Below are positions 37,763-49,777 of a stretch of 64,000 nt of DNA, piece by piece. This DNA comes from Paulownia fortunei. Lineage: Eukaryota > Streptophyta > Magnoliopsida > Lamiales > Paulowniaceae. The notes beneath the pieces were generated by a model that saw nothing but the letters and a program-made list of their open reading frames with translations, had not been told where the DNA came from and ran no database searches. Each line of letters opens with the position of its first letter. Within the stretch, counting starts at the first letter, position 1. The DNA lies in NCBI GenBank assembly GCA_019321725.1, contig CM033113.1, positions 12,338,001 to 12,402,000 of the forward strand, written 5' to 3'. The translations under genes were made by a program, and so were the position numbers.

Positions 37763-38188
37763 TTAAATATCTATCTCTCTATTTTTCTGAAGCTCATATG
37801 TATGGAAAAACTTTGGTGAAATATATTTGGTCCTATCACCTTTCATGTATCCACCCCTCACTTGCGCTATGCAAGCTGCATTATCCTCATAAATAATAGT
37901 AGGGGTGTCTGTAACCAGTTTTAATTGACAAACATTCAGTATATGTACTATAACTGATCTTAACCAGATACACTCTCTATCGGCTTCAAAAAGAGCAATT
38001 ATTTTTGAGTGGTTGGAAGATGTAGCTACTAATGTCTGTTTAGTAGACCACCATGATATAACTGTACCATTATAGCAAAAAAAATTATCGATTTGTGAGC
38101 GAGCTTTGTGTGGGTCAGATCTATATCCCACATCAGCATAACCAACTAACCCTGGGTTGGTTGTTTCTTTTAAATAGAATAACCCCAA
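37763..38188 (-). pseudogene. copia RNase H domain
   Basis: Open frame reading GYADVGYRSDPHKARSQIDN, VISWWSTKQTLVATSSNHSK, FEADRECIWLRSV and IIYEDNAACIAQVRGGYMKG, the copia RNase H with its Asp-containing motifs. It is part of the surrounding defective element. Confidence 0.9.
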
Positions 38189-38527
38189 ATCTGTAGTACC
38201 ATGGAGATAACAAAAAATATGTCTAACACCATTCCAGTATCTTCGGGTCGGCTCAGAACTATATCAAGCAAGTACATTTACCACAAAAGCGATATCTGGT
38301 CTAGTGCACTATGCTAAATACATCAAATGCTCCAATAGCATTGAGATATGGCACTTCAAGGCCAAGTATCTCCTCATCAGGTTTCTTAGGTCAGAACAGA
38401 TCATTCTTGGGGTCCAAACTGCACATGATTACTCAAGGAATGAGCTTTATCCATGTTTAATCGTCTGAGCAATCTCTCAGTATAAGCTAACTGATGGACA
38501 AGTATTCCATTATTTTTATGCTCTAGC

Positions 38528-38839
38528 TCAAGATAAGACAAACTTTGGATTTTCCAAGATCTTTAACCTCAAACTTTTTCTTAGGTATTCAATAGTGTTG
38601 GCTAGCTCTTTAGGAGTGCCAATCAAGTTTATGTCATCTGCATAAACCGCAATGATAATAAACCCGGTATCTGATCTTTTAATAAAAATGCATGGGCAAA
38701 TGGGATCATTTTTGTAGTATTCTCTGATAAGGTATTCACTTAATCTATGATACCACATGCGACCAAATTGCTTTAATTCATACAACGATCTCTGTAATTT
38801 GATTGAGTATAGCTCACGAGGTCTGTCTAACTTAGGCAT
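38528..38839 (-). pseudogene. copia reverse transcriptase C-terminal part
   Basis: Reads LQRSLYELKQFGRMWYHRLS and FIIIAVYADDINLIGTPKEL, containing the catalytic YADD core (IAVYADDINLIG), then the usual downstream block. One of the better preserved domains of this element. Confidence 0.9.
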
Positions 38840-39433
38840 TTTAAATCCATTCTATTATGGAACGTGGTTCATTGTTGTAATCATTGTTTATAATTTCTTG
38901 AGCAATAATGCAAAATTATCATCGATGATTATCTCATTTCGATCCGATATTTTATTATAATTGCTTAGGGGATTCTCAATATTCCAAGAATTTGTAATTT
39001 TTATAACTGCATTTTCTAAAGGATTAGGCTCTAAGATTCATCTGGAGCATGCTCACTGGGACCCATTTGATTAGCGAATTCATTAATGCTCCCTTTCGTT
39101 TACGAGGAACAGTGTCTTTCGATCCAATGGGTCTATCTCATTTTTATTGTGGGACATCATCATCCATTGTCGCATGTTCATCAGGAACAACTATCCTATC
39201 TAGAGCATTCACAACTGGAATATGAGACTTTGTGACATTACTGGCATCATTAAATGTGTTAGGAAGTCTATTAGCAATGTTTTGTAAATGGATGATTCTA
39301 TTTACCTCATTTTCACATTTAGAGGTACGTGGGTCTAAATAGGATATATGTTGCTCATTCCAGGAGAAAATCTCAACTGGTTTTGGTTTATCACTAACAA
39401 TAATAACCCTATCCTTACCAATTGATTGAAACA

Positions 39434-40300
39434 TTATCTCATCAAAATGATAGTCCGCAATCTAGCAGTAAATAAATCACCCATCATTGATTCCAGATAT
39501 CGAATAATTGACTGTGAATCAAACCCAACATATATGCCCAGTCGGCGTTGAGGACCCATTTTTGTCCTTTGAGGAGGTGGAATCGGCACCTGTACAATGC
39601 AACCAAATATGCGTAGGTGAGAAATGTCCAGCTCAAAACCTAGAGTTAATTGCATCGCGGAGTGCATATGATAAACAGTGCGGCGTAATCTAATTAATAA
39701 TGATGCATGCAATACTGCATAACCCCATGCTACACTAGTGAGTTTTGATCTCATCAATAAAGTACGAGCAATGATCTGAACTCGTTTAATCAGGGATTTT
39801 GCTGATCCATTATGAGTGTTAATGTGTGCTACTGGGTGCTCAACATTAATTCCCAGTGCTACGTAATACTCATCAAAACTCTGATGTAAATTCTCCAGTT
39901 TTATCCATTCTTATATTTTTGATGGGGTAATCAGGAAAATATGATCGGAGTTTAATAATTTGCTCTAATAAACATACAAAAGCAATGTTGTGTGTAAACA
40001 ATAAGCATACATAGGACCATTGATGCATCTACTATGACCATAAAATATCTGAATGGTCTACTTGCAGGGTTTATTGGTCTAGAAATATCACCATGAATAC
40101 GTTATAAAAATAATGGCGATTCATAACCAAACTTTTCTGTGGAAGGTCTAGTAATAAACTTTCCCTGTGAACATGATTCACAGAAATAATCCTTGGACAT
40201 CAAGATCTTTATGCTTTTTAATAAATGTCCTCTAGTATGTTATGCAATCTTACGCATCATAGTAGTTCTCGGGTGGCCTAAGCTATCATGCCATAACCCA
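39434..40300 (-). pseudogene. copia integrase remnant
   Basis: 39757-39434 reads LTSVAWGYAVLHASLLIRLR and GFELDISHLRIFGCIVQVPI then RLGIYVGFDSQSIIRYLE, the C-terminal half of copia integrase. Further upstream fragments to about 40300 show HDSLGHPRTTMM-like and CESCSQGKF-like text in broken frames, the zinc-binding part. Confidence 0.8.
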
Positions 40301-41214
40301 AATATCTCTGGATTCATTAACTTCCAAGACATGGTAGCGTAGGATTCAAAAGCTTGAATTGGGACACAATACAGTCTAAAAGCTATTGCTTCAAATTTCT
40401 CATGGATGGTTTTTTTTCCATTTCATAGGATGTGATACATAGACACTCTTTATTTTTTTCAATCAGTGTCTCTAAATGATATCCATTGCGACCCACATCC
40501 TTATAACTCAGTAGATTTCTTTGTGATTTATCGAATACTAATGTATTTTCAAGTTGCAGAGTGGTACCATTAGGTAATTCAATTGTTGCATTTTCGAAGC
40601 CATCTATAATCTCATGGGACCAGATATGGTTCTAACTTGTGCCTTGCATAATATTACACTAAAAAAATATACTTTATTAGTTAATATTGAGTGCGTTGCT
40701 GCACTATCAAACAAACAATAGTCTCTTTTGTTAGTGTTTTCCTTGTACATCATGATTAAATAATATGAAATTAATACCGAAATCATAATATTACTTGCAA
40801 ATATGATAATAAATTCATGATTTTATAAAATATCAAAATGTCAGCTCAATCTCGAGAATATATCATCTAAGGAGATATGTACATAAACATAGTCAAAAGA
40901 AACTCAACCTTAGAAAATATACTACCTGATGGAGGTATATACATGGTATGTATAATGGGTACAAAATGATCATAATTATAAAAACCCTAAGTCTGGGTAT
41001 GTTGCCACCACTCGGTACCCTATGCTGCAGAATTGAGATCCTCAAAGAAATTTGGCAGCTCAAGGGACTTTCTATCTTAGATAGGAGTATGATCATGCAT
41101 GATTTCAGATGTGTTGGCCTCAACAATAGCAAGTGACCCTACTATCTCAGTTGCATATGTCTAGACACTTTTTCCTTTATTTTTCTTTGAAGTCTGGTAT
41201 AGGTCTACCAAGTG

Positions 41215-42130
41215 TTAGGCAGTTCGACAAACTTTAGCCCTGTGTCCAGTTATCCCACATATGTTACAAATATTATCATCAGGTTTCTCTACGGGCATCT
41301 TACCTTTATCATAATTTTTCTAAATTGGTTGCCTCTGTCTGACCAAATAAAATATAATCATCTCAGCAGGTCCGCCTAACTGGATAATCATCTCACTGTG
41401 AATAGTTACATTCGCCCATGGGAACCGCACCCCCGAATCTATGCTCACGGCCTATAAATCAGCCCACTGATCTGCTAGAACTAGCATGTGCTTCAGGCAT
41501 TGCTTGAGACCCAGAAGGTTACAAATCATGATTCTTTAACAACAACTCATTAGTCTTCTCTGCAGTGAGGAGAATATAAATTTAATTCAGAGTATATTTT
41601 AAACTGACGTTGTCTATATTGTTGATGGAGCACCATATTCGAGGCATGCATTGTAGAGAAAGTCTTCTCTAATTTATCATTTTCTGATAATTTTGTTCCA
41701 CAAGGAGCTAGTTTGGATTCAATCTTGAATAACACTAAATTATATTCGGCAACAAACTTAAAGTCCTGCAGCCTCAAATGCTGCCAATCATATTATGCCT
41801 ACAGGAGTATCATAGTCTTGGTGTGATCAAATCTGTCCTTAAGTTTATGCTAAATCTCATATGGCCTTTCAATTTGTTCATCCTTCAGATCTTTCGATAG
41901 ATGATGACATATAAATATCATAACAATCCCCTCATCTATACTATTTGCATTTTTGATATCCACATAATCAGGGTTTTTGCAAGGTCCAACCCCTGAGGAT
42001 GTAGTTTGATATTTAGGCACCACGATAGATAGTTACTACCGGTAATATCTAGGATCTGAATTATTTTTTTAAATTCCGACCATTTTCTACAAAACAAAGT
42101 AAGTAAAAATTTATATAAAGAAATTCAAAC
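41215..42130 (-). pseudogene. copia gag remnant with zinc knuckle
   Basis: Minus-strand text includes LRLQDFKFVAEYNLVLFKIE and EKTFSTMHASNMVLHQQYRQ, standard for copia gag. The knuckle CNICGITGHRAKVC near 41268-41227 keeps all C-x2-C-x4-H-x4-C ligands. Frames are interrupted. Confidence 0.85.
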
Positions 42131-42176
42131 TTAATTTTTTGAACCTTTTTCCGAGCAAAATCTCATGTTGATAACG

Positions 42177-42478
42177 TGTTATAAATAACATCTATTTAAT
42201 ACAACGTGAGTATGAGAAATGATAAAAAAAAATACATACTAATATATCATTGTATTTTTGGATTGTCGGATATAATTACACATTTTCTATATATTTTTCT
42301 CTTACTAAATCTCTATAGATTTGTTAACTATTTATAGCAAATATCAAGACACTTGTTACAATCTAGCACATCCACATTCATATCACTTGACATCTAAATA
42401 AGATCACATACATGACACTTGGAGGGCACACACACATGGCACTTAGAGGCCATACTAAAGTCTACCTATTAAGTGTCA
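42177..42478 (-). repeat. 5' LTR of the minus-strand copia element
   Basis: Partner of 37147-37446. The inner edge on the minus strand reads ATTTATAACA followed by CGTTATCAACATGAG, a partial initiator-tRNA-type primer site. Confidence 0.88.
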
Positions 42479-42480
42479 TA

Positions 42481-42483
42481 ATA

Positions 42484-42540
<57 letters not shown>
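42481..42540. repeat. Compound AT/AG microsatellite
   Basis: An AT run of about 34 bases passes directly into about 13 AG units, immediately outside the copia LTR. Confidence 0.95.
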
Positions 42541-43528
42541 CAATGCTATCATTCGTATGAATTGTTGCTGCACTTAGTTTTAGAGAGGAAAATGACTGAA
42601 CTTGCACTATAATCACATTACAAGAATATTACACAAGAATAATAGCTTTTTCAACTATTTATTGTAAAATAGTATATATATAAAATATTGTTAAGCTCTA
42701 ACTCCTTTCGGATGATAGGCTCCCCGTTGAAAAAAAAAATCTTAACAATCTATGGGATTGAGTCTATTATGTCCATGCTTTCAAAAGGTTTGTGATTTTA
42801 TTTGTTTTTAGGAAATAAAAAAAATTAATACAATCTCCAATTTTATAAGGCGTGGTTTGTGTCAATGCTTTCAAAAAGTGTTACTTATTTCTTTTTAATT
42901 ATGCTACAAGCATGTGTCTGTAATTTTGTGATTTTATATTTATGTTCAAGTAAAATATTAACTGAATGAGTAATATTCGAATCTACTAATCTACTGTTGA
43001 GACTTTTCTATTTTGATAGGGGCCTACATTCTAGATATAGAAGTGCAATTTGTTGTAGTACATTTGAGTAGACTAATGTGATCATAATCGATTTGATGAT
43101 TAAATTGGTCTTTCTATCGATTATCGATTCAATCGATCTAATAAAAAATAATATATATTTTTATTAAATTATATAAAATAATAATATAATAGACTAATTA
43201 TTATGTAAAATATTTTAAAATTAATTAATAAAAATTAATAATTAACTTAAAAAATATCTAACAAAATTAATAATCAACTTAAAAAATATCTAACAAAGCC
43301 CAAAATTCAAATAATAACATATATATAACAAAATACCAAGTTGAAAACTTTAAACTTTCTCAAAAAAATAAAAATAAAAAAATAAAAAATAAAAAATGAT
43401 TTAACCGATTTTGATTGATTTTTTGTTTGTTCAACTGCAAAAATGATTATTTAGATTAATCGAACTAGATCGACCCCCATTCAAAATTGAACACATGGAT
43501 TGGCCGGCTTGATCTGGTTCTAAGAACA
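42541..43528. other. AT-rich intergenic DNA
   Basis: No coding frame. Contains a 32-bp tandem duplication (43233-43296) and an A-rich stretch at 43350-43400. Confidence 0.5.
43233..43296. repeat. 32-bp tandem duplication (two copies)
   Basis: The unit contains ACTTAAAAAATATCTAACAA. Copies 43233-43264 and 43265-43296 differ by a single base. Confidence 0.9.
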
Positions 43529-43558
43529 CTGGGGTGGAGTATGTCCTTAAAAAAACCT

Positions 43559-45177
43559 TGAAGAGTGAATTTTATACCTATTAATTAAGTACCATTTGCT
43601 TAACTTTTTGATTAGTTTTCGAGTGTTTATGTTATTTTTTATGCATCTAGTTTGAAATATTGTAGGTAATGGCAAAATGAGAAGAAAATGGAAAAAAACA
43701 TAAAACTTGGTTAAAATTTAGAATAATCTGTTTTTTGGTGCTATTGAGGCAGTGTTCGTATTTTAATCATAACTCTTTGCTCCAATATCATTTTGACTTA
43801 ATTCTTAAACCATTAGATATAGGTCTATAACTTCTATATTTATCACAAAATTCATTTCTTTTGATTTCCATGAAAAAAATTAGGTTAAAGAGTTTACATT
43901 TGACCAAAGCTTTCTAGTTTGACATATCTGAGTATTTCAAGTATAATTCTTTTCACAAATTTTATATTGAGTTGATTCAAGCTTCTATCTAAAGGCAAGA
44001 CATAGAGCTACAATTTATATGAGACACCAAAAGCTATTTTGGCTTAAAATGTGGTGAAAAATCAGTTGAAAAGGGCTACAGGTACTGCAGATACAGATCT
44101 TAGAGAGTAAGTGCAGCGCCTACGCACTGCAGACAGTGTTTTGGATAGAATAGGCAGCGCCTAGGCACTGCAACCCGGTCAAGTAAGGTCAAAATGGGTA
44201 TTTTGCTCTCTTTAGGGCATTTCCCGTATGATTTTTAATATCCCAAAAGCCTCTAATTCAGAATTTTTAGAGAGAGGGAAAGAGAGAGAAGATAAAATAA
44301 GCCAAGAAACAAGAAGAAGAAGAGAAAAAAATAAGAAGAAGAAGAGATATTTCTTCCATGGTTTGTGAAGAAGACATTTACAAGGGAAGAGATTCATCCT
44401 CTTTCAAGTTTTATTTTATATTTTCTCTTGCTTTCTTTGATTATATTTATGAATATTGTTAGGTTGTCTTTCATTTTTATCATTATGTACTATTTTATTT
44501 TTCAAGAGTTGTGATGTAATCTAATTATGATATTTTGAATATTTGTATTAATTTAATTTTGATTTATTTTTCAAATTGAGTTTTTTATATTGTTCTTAAT
44601 GCTTTCAAATACTTGACCACTAATTAAATAATTTATTAATCATATTGACCTGGGAGGTAATATATGTGTCTAGTTCTATGTGTAAAAAATTATAAATTAT
44701 ATATGAAATAGGAATATACACTTACATGGTTTGTGTAGTCTTATTTGAGATTTATAAAACCTAATAAATTATTGATTGTTGTAATTCACATAAAAATATA
44801 GTGGGTTAGCAATTGATGATATTTTCATTAGACCTTGGGAGTGGCTAGTGGATAATTTTGAGATTGTCGACTATCACTTGAAAATTAAATTGAGATTGAT
44901 AAGATAAATTATTCAATTCAGATTAATTATGGTGAAATCATAACCCTAGACTTTTTAGTTATTGAATTTCATCTTTAATTTCTTTTTATTATTAGTTTAA
45001 TTTAGTAAAATTTAGTTTGTAATCATCAACACATTCTTGTGTTTATTCAAATAAAATTAGAATTAATATAATTTCAGTACTTAATAATTTAATAGTCATT
45101 GTGGGAACAATACTTTATTCATCACTCTATTACTTGTTAACGATAACGTGCACTTGCGTTCACTAAATTCCTCAACA
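43559..45177 (+). repeat. 5' LTR of the Athila-like element
   Basis: 1619 bp; starts TGAAGAGTGAATTTTATACC and ends CTCAACA. Contains GC-rich near-palindromic motifs (CAGCGCCTACGCACTG, CAGCGCCTAGGCACTG) at 44114-44170 in otherwise AT-rich DNA. Confidence 0.93.
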
Positions 45178-45180
45178 AAT

Positions 45181-45200
45181 TTTTGGTGTCGTTGCCGGGG
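45181..45200 (+). other. Primer-binding site of the Athila-like element
   Basis: TTTTTGGTGTCGTTGCCGGG starts a few bases after the LTR. It resembles the Athila/Tat primer site, with GTGTCG in place of GCGCCG, which fits CpG-type decay. Confidence 0.7.
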
Positions 45201-45358
45201 ATTATTTTGTTTTATTAATATCGATACCAAGTAACTTTGATTTTAATTTGAATTTTTCTTATATATATTTTTTCTTATTTTTATTTTTCTGTTATCGTTT
45301 GAGTGTGCCTTTATTTATAATCGCAGGTATTTTCTTGTGTGTGTGATATGAGCAGAAA

Positions 45359-46081
45359 GTGGTAGATGAAATGTCATATAATTTATACTATTGGCCAAGT
45401 GAATATGACATGACAAATCAAACTATAACTCAGGCATTTGGGATTAATCGAGAAGATGCCATTAATGCGTTGACTGCTCAGGTTGAAATCCTTTCTAAAC
45501 AGCTGGAGAAATTTGTTGCAGCAAATATTCATTCATCATTCAAGGCATGTGAGTCATATGGTGGTTTTCATGGAAGAACACAATACCAAGAGAGCAATCA
45601 ATTTGCACCACCATATGTCGAGCATGTTGAATATGGGTGGAATTACAACCAGCTGCAAAATTATCCTTTCTCCAATATTTATCAAGGATGGTCAAATCAT
45701 TCTAATTCTTCATGAAGAAATAATGGGAATATGATGTGGCATGCACCTAATTACCCACCATTAGAGAAGAAACGAAGGCTTGAAAAAACATTAGCTCAAT
45801 TCGAACGTACTACCGACCGAATCTTGTTACGAATTAAACCTAATAATCCATCATAAGAGAGGATTTTTCTTGATGAAGCAATGGCTCAATTAGCAAATAC
45901 TCAGAGCCAATTCATGTTGGAAGGCATAACTGATGTCCAAAATCCATTATCACAACTTAAAACTTGGAGATCTAAAATTGTGAGATGGATAACATGTTTC
46001 CAACAAGATATCAAGACAATTTGCCTTACACATCCGAGTCAAATGGAGTGGGAGAAGAACATTGTGATGTTAGTTTGCTAA
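45359..46081 (+). pseudogene. Athila-like gag remnant
   Basis: 45359-45715 reads EDAINALTAQVEILSKQLEK, ACESYGGFHGRTQYQE and NIYQGWSNHSNSS. This is the coiled and N/Q/Y-rich gag segment seen in Athila-type elements (compare the usual YNPGWRNHPNF). A later frame, 45881-46081, has MAQLANTQSQFMLE, like the gag C-terminal helix. Frames are broken. Confidence 0.75.
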
Positions 46082-48169
46082 GTGATGAAGAGATTGAAAC
46101 TATCTTATGGATTGAAAAACTGATGAAGGATGAATAAGAGGATCAATACAAATATATCTAGCAGAGAATGGAGAAGATAAAAAAAATGTTCAGCCAAGTG
46201 CATCTCAAGAGCCATCACTCAAAGTTTCTTATCCCCATCTTCTGTAAATAACAAGCCTATATCAATTGTTGTGGATGATGATATGGATCTCATTGCACAA
46301 GTATGAATTAGAAGATCACGAGTTGGGAGATTGCTCATTAAAGCATTCTATGGTGGAAAATAAAGGTATATTTGAGGATGTTGACAAATCTATTATCCAT
46401 ATAGATTCCATCATCCCTAACATTGAAAATGATAGAAACATCTCTCTCACATAATGAGAATTATTTTTGGTCATCGGATATCCACTAAATAATATAAAAA
46501 ATTCACTTGATTCCATGTCGGATTATGCTCAATATGCTTATTTTTTGGGATCACCTACACTTCTTGAACATACAAAGGCATAGCATGAAAAACACTTATT
46601 TTTGGATCTCGGTTGAGCAAAGAAGAAGTTTGGTTGAAGACTATGAATTAAGCGCTTCTTAGGAGGCAACCCAAATATTTTATATTTTTTTTCTTATTTA
46701 GTTGTTTAATATTCATTTTTTCTTTTAGTTTGATGAATTTTTGTTTGTTTTCATTTCAAGATCCAACTCAAGTTTGGGAGAGGATTTGTAAAGTAAGGAG
46801 TGATATACAACCAACTAATGAATGCACATTCATCAATGTTCTTGAAGAGGATGATGATGAAGTTGATGAGAACTAACACTACATCATTCAGGGAAGTCTT
46901 CTATACCGTATCTTGCTTTATTTAACATTGAGGACAATGTTATTCTAAGTTTATGGGTGGATGTATATGATTCATTTGACTTTGTTTGTTTATAACTTTT
47001 GGAAGTTGATGAATATTGTGTTTATATGCTTGCTTAACTCTTGTGGCAATTTTTACCTTTCTTGTAATCCTTTGGCATATTGAGCATATAGCCTTAAATA
47101 TTTGAATTTTCTACTTACTTAGAAAACGTTAATGTGAACTCGATATTTTTTTTTGCGATTCTCATATAATTCTAGAACTTATTTAATTGTCATTCGAGAT
47201 GAAATCTTAGGCTATATAACATTAAGGAAGTGATTTAGGCAATTTTTAGATCATTCGAGCCTTTCAACCCATTCTATTTATGATGCATAATCCCTAGTAT
47301 CCTCCATTGAGCCTGTTGAGTCATTTTCTTTGTCATCTTACAAATCAACCTTAGCCAAAGAATTGAAACAAACTATTTATCATATATATTACCCCACATT
47401 TAGCTCATTGCTGCTCTAGTAACATCATTTTGAACATTGAAAGTGGTTTGAAAAAAAAAATAGCAAAGAGAGATGGCGATTTGTACACAACTCCTGAAAA
47501 AAAAAATGTCAAGAAATATGAGAAAAGTCTGCAACACCTATTGTTCATAAAAACAAATAAGTTTGGGGGTGTATCACATCAAAAAAAAAAAAGAAAATGT
47601 AAAAATGGAGGAGTTTAACGAATAAAGTGGTGTGACAAATCAAAAGAAAAAAGGTTCGTGAATGTGTGCGACGAAGATGTAGTGGTGCTCCTCAACAAGG
47701 TTCTAGAATAGTTGTGTGCTATGAATAATTTGAGCCATTAGATTGTCTTTTATCCTACCATTACCTTGACCACACGTTACAAGCTTTTGAAGTCTTAATG
47801 ATCTTCGATGTTGTGTTAGTCTACATTAGTGGAGAGTGACATGAAAAACAAGCTATAGAATTCTAAAAAACATAAATAAGAGATCAATAATTTTGTTGTG
47901 AGTTTGCATAAACTAATTTGAGTAGTAAAAAATTAAGTGCAAGAGGCTACACACACACACACACACTCAAAGGATTTAAAGATGGGTGAATTTGACATTT
48001 GAGTTGAAATCGTGCATTTTGATGATATTTTGATATTTTCTTAAGTTATAAACTCACAATAATTTTTAAGACTCATTTGGTTAGTAGGTTTAATTATCAC
48101 TTGTTATTTTGCTTGTTTTGTTTCTTTTTTTTGTTCGAGAACTAACAAAATGTTAAGTTTGAAGGTATT
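46082..48169 (+). other. Non-coding interior of the Athila-like element
   Basis: Pol should lie before 46651 but is absent. After the GGAGGCAACC motif there is AT-rich filler, AAGTTTGGGGGTGTATCA-type text near 47562, an AC microsatellite (47949-47966) and a weak purine tract before the 3' LTR. Confidence 0.7.
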
Positions 48170-49777
48170 TGATGAGTGGATTTTATACCTATTAATTGAG
48201 TACCATTTGCTTAACTTTTTGATTAATTTTTGAGTGTTTATATTAATTTTTATGCATTTAGTTTGAAATATTGTAGGTAATGGCAAAATAAGAAAAAAAT
48301 GGAAAGAAGCATAAAACTTGGTTAAAATTTAGTATAATCTGCCTTTTGGTGCTATTGAGGGTAGTGTTCGTATTTCAATCATAACTCTTTGCTCCAATAT
48401 CATTTTGAATTAATTCTTAAACCATTGGAAAACTAAGAGATATGTCTATAACTTCTATGTTTATCACAAAATTTATTTCTTTTGATTTAAATAAAAAAAA
48501 TCAGGTTATAAAGTTTGTAGTTGATCGAAACTTTCTGGTTTGACACATTTGAGTATTTCAAAAATAACGCTTTTCACATAGTTCATATTGAGTTGATTCA
48601 AGCTCCTATCGAAAGCCAAGACATAAAAATACAATTTATATGAAGATATGAAAAGCCAATTTGGCTTAAAATACAGTAAAAAATCAGTTGAAAGAGACTA
48701 CAGATGCTGTAGATACAAATCTTAGGCAGTAAGTACAGCGCCTAGGCGCTACAGACACTGTTTTGGACAGAATGGGCAGTGCCTAGGCGATGCTGGGCGG
48801 GTAAGTAAGGTCAAAATGGGCATTTTGCCCTTTTTAGGGTATCTCCCATTTGATTTTTAACATTCCAAAAGCCTCAAATTCAGAATTTTTAGAGAGAGGG
48901 AAAGTGAGAGAAGAGAAAAGAAATGAAGAAACAAGAAGAAGAAAAGAAGAAGAAGATGAAAGATTTTTTCCATAATTTGTGAAGAAGACATCTACAAGAA
49001 AAAATTCATCATCTTTCAAATTTCATTTTATTTTTCCTCTTGCTTTCTTTGATTATATTTATGAATATTGTTAGGTTGTCTTTCATTTTTATTATTATGA
49101 ACTAATTTACTTTTCTAGTGTTGTGATATAATCTAATTATGATGTTTTGAATATTTGTATTAATTTAATTTTGATTTATATTTCAAGTTGAGTTTTCTAC
49201 ATTGTTCTTAATGCTTTTAATTACTTGACCATTAATTGAATGATTTGCTAATTATATTGACCTGAGAGGTAATATATGTGTCTAGTTCTATGTGTAGAAA
49301 ATTATAAATTGCTTGTGAAATAAAAATATACTTACATGATTTGTGTAGTCTTTTTTTAGATCCATAAAATCTAATAAATTATTGATTATTATAAATCACA
49401 AATGAATATAGTGGATTAGCAATTGATGATACTTTCATTAGATTTTAGGAGAGACTAGTGGATAAGTTAATGATTCTCAACTATTACTTGAGAATTAAAT
49501 TAAAATTGATAAGATAAATTATTCAATTCGGATTAATTATGGTGAAATCATAACCCTAACCTTTTTAGTTATTGAATTTCATCTTTAATTATTTTTTATT
49601 ATTAGTTTAGTTTAATGAAATTTAGTTTATAATCATCAACACATTCTTGCGTTTATTCAAATAAAATTAGAGTTAATATAATTTTTGTATTTAATACTTT
49701 AATAATTCTTATGGGAACAATACTCTTATAATCAGTGTATTACTTGTTAATGATAATGTTCACTAAATTCTACAACA
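48170..49777 (+). repeat. 3' LTR of the Athila-like element
   Basis: 1608 bp; starts TGATGAGTGGATTTTATACC and ends CTACAACA. It parallels the 5' LTR throughout, with scattered substitutions. Confidence 0.93.

Larger units (their letters stand above)
37147..42478 (-). mobile_element. Ty1/copia retrotransposon, minus strand, with two LTRs
   Basis: About 5.3 kb. Reading on the minus strand: 5' LTR (42478-42177); a primer-binding-like CGTTATCAACATGAG; gag (about 42130-41215) with an intact zinc knuckle CNICGITGHRAKVC; protease region; integrase (about 40300-39430); RT (about 38840-38280); RNase H (38188-37763); and 3' LTR (37446-37147). LTRs start TGACACTT and end TATAACA. Several stops and frame changes make it defective, though LTRs and domains are much better preserved than in the 15-19 kb element. 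Both outer flanks are AT microsatellite, so the target duplication cannot be read cleanly. Confidence 0.92.
43559..49777 (+). mobile_element. Non-autonomous Athila-like Ty3/gypsy LTR element lacking pol
   Basis: Two long LTRs (43559-45177 and 48170-49777), each TG...CA, are flanked by the perfect 5-bp target duplication AACCT (43554-43558 and 49778-49782). Just inside the 5' LTR, TTTTTGGTGTCGTTGCCGGG resembles the TGGCGCCGTTGCCGGGGA primer site typical of Athila/Tat elements. The roughly 3-kb interior has gag-like frames and, at 46651-46672, GCGCTTCTTAGGAGGCAACC, a motif usually found downstream of pol in this group. No protease, RT, RNase H or integrase is present, so it must have depended on a relative for transposition. 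Confidence 0.9.

Noticed and set aside
42481..42540. Possible CRISPR-like or functional repeat array
   Set aside because: It is a plain dinucleotide microsatellite with no spacers.
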